Shown here: positions 45,681 through 57,581 of the stretch, one piece after another
Layout of the letters: each line of letters opens with the position of its first letter
Position numbering within the stretch: position 1 is the stretch's first letter
NCBI GenBank assembly: GCA_015680905.1
Contig: CM027377.1
Coordinates: 18,376,501 to 18,440,500, forward strand
Length of the DNA: 64,000 bases
Origin: Coptis chinensis
Lineage: Eukaryota; Streptophyta; Magnoliopsida; Ranunculales; Ranunculaceae
Direction of reading: 5' to 3'
Notes under the pieces: generated by a model
Told to the model about the DNA's origin: nothing
Seen by the model: the letters and a program-made list of their open reading frames with translations, nothing else
Databases searched by the model: none
Translations under genes and position numbers: made by a program

Positions 45681-47410
45681 AGTCAACTAAGAGTTTCTCT
45701 TTTTAGTGTAGATGGAAAAAGTTTGCATAAGAGAGGATCATCTCTATGCCAGAGAACTAGCTTACTTTTAAACTCCCTCACATGGTTGTTCGGTAGATAT
45801 GGATGTTTAAATTGTTCTTGATGCTCTATATTTTGTATCATCAAAGAAAATCGTCTAACGACATCTTCATTTACAACTATTATTTCATTTGCACATTATT
45901 ATTCTGTTAATGGTGTCTTTAATATGTTGATCAGTGTATGCAGCCCATGCAGCTTCGTGATTTTCGATGACTACTGGAGGAACTACTTGGTGTTGTGTCT
46001 CATTTAGTGGTCACCTCCAGTTGTTGCTTAACTTTAGAGTATGTTGGTTCCTTGAATTGCAAGACCTGAGTCTATAATACAGGCTATGATGTATAAGTTG
46101 GGAGTAGTTTCTCCGATGAGGTCGCATTCTGGGCATAGTCTTCAGTAAGTATTTTGTATTAGTTCTCTATATTCAAACCATCATGTTTAATTTTGTTTCC
46201 CCAAATTTTGAGTTGTTCATAAAGTACTAGTGAAACTTGAATTTTATTGTAATACAAACTTCTCGATATGTCTTCAGTTTTCTTCAAAAATGACTTCTTA
46301 ACTGTGTCTTTGATTTGTTGGTCAGTGTAAACAAGTTAAGGTTCTCTACTGTTTTACGCCAGATTATACAACTTCTTGACATCGATTTCTTGCGGTCTCC
46401 CTCAGTTCTGCATTGTTGTCAGAGTACTACCTCTGAGGCTTTCATTGTAGGTCAATTTTAAGGCTATCAACTAGCTTCTAAGCTAGGCCAGTTGTCGAGA
46501 CTTCCGGACTTGGAGTGTCTTCTTGAACAGGATAAATAATTCCTAATCGAGAGTAATTTAGACAATATTTTGGAATAAGCCTCACTTGTAAAAATCATTC
46601 AACACAGTGTTGCAATCGGTCAACACACATAGTTTTGGATTAAATTTAAAGGCTCTTCTTGTTTGGGTAGAGGCATTGTCTTTATCATCAGAGTTGTTTT
46701 CTTTGTTTAACCGCCGCTTTAAGTAGTTTATCAGTGCATGCACCTCTTATGCAATGTTGGTATCATATCCCTACATGAGTTGCTCTTCATTGTCATGTAG
46801 TAAGTCCATACACTAGGATTTGCACATTAAATTTCAAGGATCTTTTGTCCTCTAAAGTCAGGTTGTTGTTTCCATAAGATGCTTTGCATTTTCACTTCAA
46901 TGTCGTGTGAGTTGTTCTTATGAGGTTGATGAGCTCTTGTCGCTTACTTCTATGTGATTGAGTAGCAATCATTGATGACACTTGGAGGTAATCGTGTGTT
47001 GTAGTCCACAACTTCCTATGAGCTCGTGCAGAGTGTAAAAAGGTGTCTTCGGTTAGACTCCATGTACTTTTGAAATAGTGGGCAAGTCGTGAGCCTGGAG
47101 CTCTATGTGAACCCATAGGGCATAGGAGTTGAGTTTTATGTGGTTAGACCCTCAGTGCTTCGACAACATAAGCGAGCACCATGTTAGCCTAGGGCGTAGA
47201 AGGTATCCTTGATTTCTCTTCTGCAACGTAGAGAAATGCAATGAAGATATGTGCTTAGAAGGCCAAGGCATGTCTTTTCTCTTTGTTCTGGTACTTGTTT
47301 GTAGCTAGAAATTCTTTGTATCTACTGCATGTCGCTTTTTATGGACTTGGAGTAGAACAGGAAGTTCTTTAGATCTCATAATGTTATCCACTAGTATTTA
47401 CCCACTTCTG
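45681..47410. other. decayed repeat-derived DNA
   Basis: Weakly repeated words near 45916, 46303 and 46725 ('tgttgatcagtgtatgcagc', 'tgttggtcagtgtaaac', 'agtttatcagtgcatgcacc') suggest an old ~400-bp periodicity. No protein motif is recognised. Confidence 0.3.
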
Positions 47411-47560
47411 TTGCTCACTAGTGCTGCCTACTTTTGGTGCCTAGAAGTGTTGCTCACTAGTGCTGCCCATTTTTTATGCCTAGAAGTGTTGCTCACTAGT
47501 GCTTCAACTTCCCTAACCAAAAGTGTTGCTCACTAGTGCTGCCCACTTTTGGTGCCTATG
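47411..47560. repeat. 39-bp tandem repeat, four units
   Basis: TTGCTCACTAGTGCTGCC, followed by CACTTTTGGTGCCTAGAAGT, starts at 47411, 47450, 47489 and 47526. The third unit carries a diverged 3' half. Confidence 0.88.
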
Positions 47561-47748
47561 AGATGGTGTCGTCTTCCGTCGTTCTGTTATTTGTTGTCTT
47601 GTATTCAGTCTATACGCTATGATTTACATTTAATATGATTATGTTATAGAAGTGGCAGCGTTGTTGTCATTGTCTATCTTGTGGTTGTTTCATTTGGTTT
47701 TACGCTGATAATATTGTAGTGTCTCCCTTATAACGATAGTATTGTCTT

Positions 47749-48022
47749 TAGGGCAGGGAATGGGTCGGGTATACCGAATCCGACCCGACCCGATTACTGA
47801 ATATATCGGGTTCAGATGTATTTTTCGTATCCGTTTATTTATTCGGGTTCAGGTTCAGATAAAAATTTGGGCTTTTTTTGAATTTTTAGTGTTATCCAAT
47901 CTGATCGGTCGAGTTCAGATATTAAATTTCGGTTTTATTCGGGTTCGGGTTCGGATATTATGAAACTATTCTAATTCGGATATAGCCATATCCGACCCGA
48001 ACCCGACCCGATCCTTGCCCTA
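47749..48022. mobile_element. hAT-type MITE
   Basis: A 274-bp element. The left terminus TAGGGCAGGGAATGGGTCGGGT pairs with the right terminus ACCCGACCCGATCCTTGCCCTA as an imperfect inverted repeat. A perfect 8-bp TSD, ATTGTCTT, flanks it (47741-47748 and 48023-48030). Subterminal 'cgggttcgggttcgg' words repeat inside. An 8-bp TSD and TAGGG ends are standard for hAT elements. It has no ORF. Confidence 0.9.
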
Positions 48023-48076
48023 ATTGTCTTGTGTGCAATTCTATTTTTCATCGTTGAAGCCTAAGGTATATATATA

Positions 48077-48103
48077 CTAGTGAATGTCTGTGCCAGTCGG
48101 CAC
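48077..48103 (-). mobile_element. Helitron-like 3' terminus
   Basis: Read on the minus strand: hairpin GTGCC-GACT-GGCAC (48103-48090), nine bases, then CTAG (48080-48077) followed by T. This is the Helitron 3' end layout (short GC-rich hairpin, then CTRR, inserted next to T). The element body would extend rightwards from 48104, but its 5' TC end was not located. Confidence 0.5.
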
Positions 48104-49493
48104 TCTAGACACAATATAGTAATGGGCACATTATATACGCCTATTTCATTTTGGGTACCCTTTCATTTTTCATAAACCAACTAACTTATACATTAATTAA
48201 TTTAGCGCATATTTGATTTTCAAAGTTGGTGTTAATGTAGGCAAGTAGATATGAAACTAAAAGAGACTTTCAAATAGGGAAGAAATCAATTGAGAGTAGA
48301 CATGGTAGCCTAAAGAAAGAAGGAACTAATTGGGTCGGAAAAGAAACTTCACAGATTCCATCATTCCAGGAGAAGTGGGGTGCTTTTAAAACATTCCAAA
48401 TCTAATGCGTCAAGAGCAAGCATTATAGCCAGTGAATGAATTCTTACCACACTTTATACCATCTGTTTTTGGTAGACATTAAAATAGGCAAGACATCTGC
48501 AGTAAAAAAAATTGCTCAATCATATCAAAAGACCGCAAACTTATAAGGTTTAAAGTTGTCACATTTGGCTAGGCTCTGAACATACAATATGTGTCACGTA
48601 ATATATATCATGTAATATTGTTGTTGATTAGTATATAGTTTAGTAGCCTTTTAACTTCGTTAATGAAAAACTCACAATTCATAGAAAGTGAAAGGAAGAG
48701 GATGGGAACACATAAAAACAAATAACATAATATTTGTTAATAATCGTATTATTTCATTTATTTTAATTCAATGTTAACATAAACACAAAGTGGTGGTTGA
48801 GGATAAATAATCTTATGTTAAAATGAATAAAGACTTATCATCATCAGCAAGTATAACAGCTACTTGGTTATTTAAAGAGATTGTGTCTACAGTGATTTGT
48901 GCCATTTTCTTCTTGGCCAACCATCTCTGGAAAAAGCTACAATAAAACAAAACAAAGACAACTCTTTTTAAGTTTCTACTGAGAAAGTTGAGCGCTACAA
49001 AGTAAGTTGTACCAAATTGGTCCGACACAATGATTATATTTACAACAAAATCAGCTTAAATATGGTTTTTTTTTCATAACATTATACTACACAAGATCAG
49101 AATTTCAGACAGAGACACTCATAGCAACCTTTAGGACCAATGTGGATTATCTCTTTCGAAAGTGGATTGATTCAAACTTCGGCTTGTAGTTAATTTTCTA
49201 ATTTCTAAAATTGCAATAGAAAAAGAGATGTTGTAATACCTGAATTTGCATTAGAAAGCAATGACAAAGATTTGTCATCTAAGTCTACGACTTTAGCTGC
49301 TTCTTGCTAAATACTACCCCATTCTGATTATCCAAAAGACAAAGTATGATACTACCTTCACCTAAAATAACCTCACACTTAAAGGACATCAACAACACCA
49401 TTAAATACCACATCAAATCAAATTCTTCACTTCTTAAAGTAAAATAGGAATACCCTACTAATAAAACAGACTATAATTTGTTAATATGTCATG
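48104..49493. other. AT-rich DNA, possible Helitron body
   Basis: No protein motif is seen. Its interpretation depends on the terminus at 48077. Confidence 0.3.
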
Positions 49494-49498
49494 ATACA

Positions 49499-52400
49499 TG
49501 TAACGCCCGTATTTTTAAAAGACATATTTAATGATTAATTAATTAATTAAAATTTTTTTCAAAATTGATTGTCGGGATACGTGGGCCCGGTTTTGATACG
49601 TGTTGGACTTGGGTTTGGACCCAAGAATGGAGAATAGAATAATTAAAAATCAACCTGGAGGCGTTAATGACGAATGGCTAGGAGGATTCATTACAAGTGA
49701 GTAGCTATTTTGCTATATCACGATTTATCGTTTTTCGATTATCCTTTCTAAGGTTTCTCTTTTTATTCATTATATTGTTTTTATTCGACGTCGTGTTTCG
49801 GCCGAATTGTTAAAACTCTAGTTAAACAATTAAAAAGTTAAACTGCGTGATACTATGAACTCAACCGTCCCGAAAAAGCTCGACCGGCGTCAATCAACGC
49901 TTTTCGCGGTTTCTGACAAAAATCGTTTTTGTCTTTCTTTTCTTTGCCTTGAGCGATTTTGGTTATTGTTGTTTGGGGTTGATGAATGGTGGTAGTTGGG
50001 TTGATGTTGGGTTGACAAACTATGGCGGCCCGGGCGATCCTCCGATAAATTGACTCTCCATTTTTTGGTTGATTGGTTAATGGATAATGGGTTTGATGAA
50101 TGGTAGTGTGAGGGCTGCCCATGGTGGCGGTTGGAAGCTTGTAACAAGCTTTAATGGAGGTCGACATTTTTTGTAGATCTAGTTTTGGTGATTGTTTGAT
50201 TTAATGATTTGAGGATTTGGTGTTTATTAAAGTTTGTTGGTTTTTTTTTTTTTGTCAAAAAATGAATGAGGGATGGTGGCGATTGTGGCCGGTCGATTTT
50301 TGGTGGTGGTGGAGGAGAGAAATGTTGGAGAAGAAGAAAAAGAAGGGAGAATCCATGCTACTTGGGCCTAAACCTTGGTTGGTTTCGGTTTGGGCCTTAC
50401 CTTGTTTTGTATGTTGGGCCAAAAGCTCTAATTTTATGTGGCGAAATTTCAGTGGTAGGCTGGGCGAAATTTCAGTTTAATTTTCGGACCACATTAGTTA
50501 TGTTAGGCGAGTTCTCTTTTTTTTATTTTTGGGCCAAATCCAATTATTTTTGGGACCGAACCAACCCTAATGCGAGGCGGTCCATAGGACTTAAAATAGA
50601 TCAATTGGGTGGGTAGAATAAATAAGTGGACTTTTTAGACTTTCGGGTTTAGGTTTGGGCTTGGCGGTTAAACAAATGAGCCCACGAGCCATGCACTTTG
50701 ACCTTAGCCATGAACCATGGCTATGACCATGAACTGTCGCGAACACAGTTTGACGGTTTGACTTTGACTAGGACGGTTTGACTTTGACCATGACATTTGA
50801 CTTTGACGGTTGACTTTGACTACGGATTGACTTTGAACGGTTGACTTTCACCTTTGACTTTGACGAAACTTTGACTAATGACATGTTGAGTTTGACCTTG
50901 ACCATGAGGTGTTGATCTTTTTTTGACCAGATTGACTTTGAATGTGAATGTTACTTTTCCAGTTTTCATATGTTTGTTTATATGGATATATATATAGTAA
51001 TAAAATATTGTCGGATATTGTATGGCTTGATTTGGTAAATTATCTAATTTAGATTTGTATGAGTAGTGTGTAAAACATATTGGGCTTCAATTTGTTTATT
51101 TGTCTTACGTTTATGTGTATATTATATGGACAACATATAGTAACAAAATCTTTGTGGAAGCTAGTATATATTTGGTTGTCATTATCTAAGAAAGATTTGA
51201 CATTGATGTATATTTTGACACGTGGCGATATTGAGATGTTAAGAGATATTATATTCTAATACATTATAATAAAATGTACGACATCGTTGAAGCATTGTGA
51301 CATGATATAATATCTTTGGGATAGTTATATTAATGCCATATCTTGGAGAAATGTATATACACTCCATTATTTTATATGTGAGATGCTAATAAAAGTATTG
51401 GTGAATATTTTTTCAAGTGCAATAAGATAATGAAAGTATGAAATATGGTTATGAGATATATTGAGATATTTCTAGAGATTGTGGCTTAGTGCTTAATAAG
51501 GATGATATAGTAGAAATGTTTATGAGTCATAGATGTATGACACTGAATAAATTACGTAACGAAAATCCTAGAACCGACTACCACAACTCATGTGATTGGC
51601 CCTTCCGGCGCTTTTGAGTTAATGGCCTTGAACCCATTAACGGGCTATTTCATAATAGCTTGATGATTATTCCGTTAAGCAAAAATAGAGCGATGACCTT
51701 AATATTTTATAGGAATAGTGGCGGTGCTTACATAGATTTGGCTTCCGTGTGAGGATTTACGGTGTCGCGGCATCATTCCCAGGGTGGTTAAGCCTAAGTG
51801 GCTCATTATGTAAGGGAGGCATGTGGATGTACATGTTGGTTGGGTGGCGATTGTGGTAAGGGAAACTAGGTAAGACATAGATCTGACGTGATTTTAGGGA
51901 CACACAAAGAAAACCGAAATAATCTAATTATGGTAATATGTTGGTAAATGATATATCTCTAGATAGATGATTTGTATATGGTTGGTGGTTATAGTTTAGT
52001 TAGAACCTAAAGGCCTCGATGGAGGAACTACATGCCTTATTTATTATGAGTATAGTTTGTTGTGTTTCGATTGGAGGAACTACCGCCTAGATTATTGTAC
52101 TTAAGAATGTTTATTAGTCGTTGAAAGTTAAAAGCCTCGGTGGAGGAACTAAGCTGCCGTATGGATTGTATATATATATATGTATATTATATGTTGTATT
52201 TTAGGACTACTGCATTTTATAATCTTTGAATCCGATTTGCATGTTTGCTTATCGGGTGTGTTCATTCAATGAATATAGTTGATAAGTTTTTGAGTTTAGT
52301 GATGAAGAAGATTGGTTCTTTGCTTGTGGTTTTGCGTTAGGGAAGGATAAGTTTTGTTTTCCTTGAGGTGATATAGATTTTCAGTTGAGATAAAGATTAT

Positions 52401-52592
52401 TTGCATTTTCATTTGTAAATTGTTTTGGTAATGAAGATGACTGTTATTTAAGTTAAAATTTTTATTGGTTTTAATTATCATATTTAAAACTGTTTATGGG
52501 TTTTGGGAGTTGAGAGTCGTCACACCCGGAGATCGAAAAGTCGGGGGACAAATAATGTTTTTTTAAGATCTTCCGAAATTAAAGGTGTGTGA
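49499..52592 (+). repeat. 5' LTR of the Tekay-like element
   Basis: Starts TGTAACGCCCGTATTTTT and ends near GGTGTGTGA, where the partner reads GGTGTGACA. It is collinear with 54281-57576 and has lost several CG-rich segments found there, such as the block around 54420-54480. Confidence 0.85.
50690..50945 (+). repeat. TTGAC-rich minisatellite in the 5' LTR (W-box-like)
   Basis: About nineteen TTGAC cores in 250 bp, in repeats of TTTGACTTTGACC. TTGACC/TTGACT is the core bound by WRKY factors. The equivalent array in the 3' LTR is at 55640-55912. Confidence 0.85.
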
Positions 52593-52594
52593 TT

Positions 52595-52613
52595 TGGTAT
52601 CGAGCATTTGGTT
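52595..52613 (+). other. primer-binding site, tRNA-iMet type
   Basis: TGGTATCGAGCATTTGGTT lies two bases after the LTR end. It is close to the TGGTATCAGAGC consensus, with indel differences. Confidence 0.7.
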
Positions 52614-54280
52614 AGCTTAGACTTAGGTGAGTCTAGGTGATTCTCGGATCGTAGTTTATGGGTAGTGTTTAAGGAGTATTATTTTCAAAACTATTTCCAT
52701 TTAGTTGTTTTATTTGTTTTACAAAGAAAATGAAAGAGATATAAAAAATAAAGAGAGTCAATATTTTTCTTGATTTGATTGTATGTGTAAAGTGTATATT
52801 TATATTAGTTACTCTTGTGGAGTGCATGGGAGATGCTTTTATTTTTCCTTATCATTTGAGGAGTGGTTATTTGTGTAATATGTTAATTATTAATGGATTT
52901 GATCAAGATGAACGTTACAATATCGTTTTATTGTTGGTGTTCATTTTCACATGGATTAGGGATTAAGTGTGATAACATGTTTGTGAACTTTGTATTTGAG
53001 TGTTATGTTATTATTCAAGAAATAATAAGATATTTTAATTTATATGGAATGAGTTGTATTATCGATGGCTTAGTGGCGATCTTGAGTAAAGGAAACTAAT
53101 TGCCTCGGTGTTGGAGGAACTATCTAAGCCTTCATCATACACGTTAATGGATGAATAGTATTTTAAAGTATAAGAGATTAATCTGTTAGAGGTGATTAGT
53201 TAGAAATAGATTGAATATAATAATAAAATACGTGTATTCTTTTTGAGATGTGTATACCTTTATACACGCGTGTATTCTTTGAGGCGTGTATACTTGCGTA
53301 TACACGTATATTCTTTTGAGATGTATATATACTTGCGTATACACGTTGTTATATTATTGTATATAGGTGAACTATTACCGTGCGTATGTGATGATTAATA
53401 TTGTTTTACCAAGAAAACATGCATGTGTAGGTTGATTTTCTTAAGGTCACGTTATTAATGATTAATTAATATAATGGTGATAATTGTTATTTTTAAACTA
53501 TATTGGAATTTATGTAGAAGATGTCTTAATATAATGATGATCGTATTTCCACAACAAACGGATTTTTATTTTGTCTTATAAGTGTGTCGTGCCTATAAAT
53601 TATGACATGATTGATTAATATCGTTAAATTAGTTTCACATGATTTTGGCATATTCGAGTATTTACTCTTAATTGTTTTGTTTCAGTCTATATGATTTCGA
53701 TAGAGGAATATGAAAAATTATTTTTTTTGAATACGTGCTATATTTGATCCAGTTGCAAGCATGAATTAGGATTCAAGGGTGGTTTTAAAATTTAACTTTT
53801 CTGAGAGCATGACTAAAATAAATATAGAGTTTTATTGTAGTATCAATGACATGAGTGATTTTTATTTTTAAGTGTATCAGGACACTAATTTTCTTTTATA
53901 CATGATAATGAAAACTCCATAATGTTTTATGAACTTTCTCCATATTATTGATTAGTTAAGTAGAATATTGATTTTTTTCGTAGAGTTTGCTACGTGTTAA
54001 GAAACCTGCATGCTAAAAAGATATGATATATTTGTCTTGTGTTTAAGTGACATGTAATAATTTGTTTTAATATAGACAGTTAAACTGTAATAGGTTTTGT
54101 AATGGCATGAGGATATATATTCGGGTATTATTTAAAAATAATTAATACCAATGTTATCTTGTTTAAGTTTAATCAACGTGCATTCTTGTATAGGTTCTAA
54201 GTTAATAACCAACGTTTCTGTTCGTATAGCTTTACTTCCGAATCTCGGGACGAGATTCTTTTGAGATGTGTATAGCTGTA
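52614..54280 (+). other. interior of the Tekay-like element
   Basis: AT-rich. Frames of 63-68 codons lack conserved motifs. Three ~38-bp tandem units (CGTGTATTCTTTTTGAGATG, then TGTATACNTTNTATACACG) lie at 53231-53345, and a lone related word at about 54257. 'gcctcggtgttggaggaact' at 53103 matches a motif of the LTRs. Confidence 0.6.
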
Positions 54281-57200
54281 CGTAACGCCCGTATTTTTAA
54301 AAGACATATTTAATGATTAATTAATTAATTAAATTATTTATTTTCAAAATTGGCCGATTGGACTTCGGGGATACGTGGGCTGGTTTGGGCCCGAAGTGCG
54401 TGTTGGACTTGGGTTTAGGACCCAAGTATATAAACACTTTTTTCTAGAAAATAGGGTTCCCGGAGAATAGAATAATTAAAAATGGAAGAGAGAAGCCGGG
54501 TTTTTGATGACAATTTAATCGGGCTAGGAGGAGGATTCGCCGAGCCGTTCATACAAGTGAGTAGCTATTTTGCTATATCACCGGATTTATCGATTTTCGA
54601 TTATCATTTATCTTGTCTAAGGTTTCTCTTTTGTCTTGTTCATTATATTGTTTTTATTCGACGTCGTGTTTTCGTCGAGTTGTTAAAACTCTAGTTAAAC
54701 TGTTAAACTGTTAAAAGCTAATTTGATACTATGAACTCAAATGAAAAGCTTCGACCCGAAGGTCAATGGCGTTGTTTAACTTTTTGTGGTTACGAAAAAT
54801 CGTTTTTGTCTTTCTTTTTCTTTGCCTTGAACGATTTTGGTTATTGTTGTTTGGGGTTGATGAATGGTGGTCATTTGGAAGCTTCGGAGGAGCATCAATA
54901 AGCCCGGACGGCCGATCCTCGATAAATTGACTCTTAACCGCTTTTGGTTGATTGGTTAATGGATAATGGGTTTGATGAATGGTAGTGTGAGGGCTGCCCA
55001 TGGTGGCGGTTGGAAGCTTGTAACAAGCTTTAATGGAGGTCGACATTTTGTAGATCTAGTTTTGGTGATTGTTTGATTTAATGATTTGAGGATTTGGTGT
55101 TTATTAAAGTTTTGTTTTTTTTTTTTTGTGTCAAAACCGATTTGATGAAGTGAGGGATGGTGGCGATTGTGGGGCGGCCGATTTTGGTGGTGGTGGAGAG
55201 AAATGTTGGAGAAGAAGACCAGAGTGGTTGGGCCTTGGGCGAATCCACTTGCTACTGGGGCCTAAACCTTGGTTGGTTTCGGTTTGGGCCTTACCTTGTT
55301 TTGTATGTTGGGCCAAAAGCTCTAATTTTATGTGGCGAAATTTGATGGTAGTGGGCGGGCGAAATTTCGGTTTAATTTTGGACCACATTAGTTATGTTGG
55401 GCGGTTCTCTTTGTTTTTATTTTGGGCCAAATCCATTATTATTTTGGGCCGAACCACTTAACAATTTTTGGGCGGCCCAAGATTATAAGTTTTTGGCCCG
55501 CTTTTAATATTATGCGAGGCGGTCCATAGGACTTAAAATAGATCAATTAATTGGGGTAGAATAAATAAGTGGACTTTTTAGACTTTTCGGGTTCTAAGGT
55601 TTGGGCTTGGCGGTTGGGTCCGAACGGGATTTTAATGCACCTTTGACCTTAGCCATGAACCATGGCTATGACCATGAACTTTGTATGAACAAAAAAGCAG
55701 TTTGACTGTTAGGAGACGGTTTGACTTTGACCATCGACCGTTGACTTTGACGGTTGACTTTGACCTTTGACCATGGGCCGGTTGACTTTCACCTTTGACC
55801 ATGGACGGTTGACTTTCACCTTTGACTTTGACGATGACAGTTTGACTTTGACCATGACATGTTGAGTTTGACCTTGACCATGAGGTGTTGATCTTTCCGA
55901 TTGACCGTTGACATTGAATGTTCTTTTCCAAGTTTTCATATGTTTGTTTATATGGATATATATATAGTAATAAAATATATCGGATATTGTATAACTTGGT
56001 TGGTAAATTATCTAATTTAGATTTGGAAGTAGTGTGTAAAACATATTGGGCTTTCCGTGGATTTGTTTATTTGTCTTCGTTTTTATGTGTATATTATATG
56101 GACACATATAGTAACAAAATCTTTGTGGAAGCTAGTATATATTTGGTTGTCATTATCTAAGAAAGATTTGACATTGATGTTTGTATTTTTGACACGTGGA
56201 CGATATTGAGATGTTAAGAGATATTATATTCCTAATACATTATAATAAAATGTATCACGATACGTTGAAGCATTGTGACATGATATAATATCTTTGGGAT
56301 AGTTATATTAATGCCATATCTTGGAGAAATGTATATACACTCCATTATTTTTATATGTGAGATGCTAATAAAGTATTGGTGAATAACAATAAGATATTGG
56401 CACGTGTATGAAATATGGTTATGAGATATATTGAGATATTTCTAGAGATTGTGGCTTAGTGCAATAAGGTAATTGCAATGATATAGTAGAAATGTTTATG
56501 AGTCATAGATGTATGGAATAAATTAATAACGAAAAATACTACCACAACTCATGTGATTGGCCACCGGGCGTAGTTAATTTGAATGGCGACAGACTTCACG
56601 GCGTTTATGCTGAATGGCCTTTGGTACCGGAACGAATAGTGTCTTGATTATTCCGTTCGCAAAATAGAGCGATGACGTAATATTTTATGCCGAATAGTGG
56701 CGGTGCTTACATAGATTTGGCTTCCGTGTGAGGATTTACGGTGTGCGGCATCCCATTTGACACGGAGTGGCTCATTATGTAAAGGGAATGTGGATGTACA
56801 TGTTCGGCGTTGGGTACATTGGTATGGGAAACTAGGTAAGACATAGTGACGTGATTTTAGGGACACACAAAGAAAGCCTGAAATAATCTAATTATGGTAA
56901 TATGTTGGTAAATGATATATCTCTAGATAGATGATTTTATAGTTGGCTGGTTATAGTTTAGTTAGAACCTAAAGCCTCGATGGAGGAACTACATGCCTTA
57001 TTTATTATGAGTATAGTTTGTTGTGTGGTTAGTGGGAAGTTAAAGCCTCGATTGGAGGAACTACCGCCTAGATTATTGTACTTAAGAATGTTGTATTAGT
57101 CGTTGAAAGTTAAAAGGCCTCGGTGGAGGAACTAATCATTATGGATTGTATATATATATGTATATTATATGTTGTATTTTAGGACTACTCATGGCATTTT

Positions 57201-57576
57201 TATAATCTTGACCCGATTTGCATGTTTGCTTATCGGGTGTGTTCATTCAATGAATATAGTTGATAAGTTTTGACGAGGTTTAGTGATGAAGAAGATTGGT
57301 TCTTTGCTTGTGGTTTCATTTTAGCATTGCATCTCGGGATAAGTTTTGTTTTCCCTTGAGGTGATATAGATTTTCGGTTGAGATAAAGATTATTTGCATT
57401 TTCATTTGTAAATTGTTTTGGTAATGAAGATGCTGTTATTTAAGTTAAAATTTTATTGGTTTTAATTATCCGCATATTTAAAACTGTTTATGGGTTTTGG
57501 GAGTTGGAACCCGGAGATCGAAGAGTCGGGGACAAATAATGTTTTTCCGAATTCTGTCGAAATTCGGGGTGTGACA
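54281..57576 (+). repeat. 3' LTR of the Tekay-like element
   Basis: Begins CGTAACGCCCGTATTTTT and ends TTCGGGGTGTGACA before TSD ATACA. It shares three 'gcctcgatggaggaacta'-type units (about 56976, 57046, 57118) with the 5' LTR (about 52013, 52070, 52133). Confidence 0.88.
55640..55912 (+). repeat. TTGAC-rich minisatellite in the 3' LTR (W-box-like)
   Basis: Same array type as 50690-50945, rearranged by small indels. It includes repeated GGTTGACTTTGAC and TTTGACCATGGNCGGTTGAC words. Confidence 0.85.
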
Positions 57577-57581
57577 ATACA

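Larger units (their letters stand above)
49499..57576 (+). mobile_element. non-autonomous Ty3/gypsy element with Tekay/Del-type LTRs (LARD-like)
   Basis: Two long LTRs of about 3.1 and 3.3 kb surround a 1.7-kb interior. The ends TGTAACGCCC...GGGTGTGACA are typical of Tekay/Del chromoviruses, and the TSD ATACA is perfect (49494-49498 and 57577-57581). A tRNA-iMet-like primer site follows the 5' LTR. Just before the 3' LTR, 'tcgggacgagattctttt' matches the usual end of Tekay pol and its purine tract. Nothing else of gag or pol is seen in the interior. This makes it a large retrotransposon derivative that needs enzymes from a relative. It interrupts the repeat-rich block between the LTR-like repeats at 44746 and 59692. 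Confidence 0.88.

Noticed and set aside
50217-50616. Trp/Gly-rich frames in the Tekay 5' LTR
   Set aside because: They lie wholly within an LTR, and their partner in the 3' LTR (55126-55461) is shifted in frame by indels.
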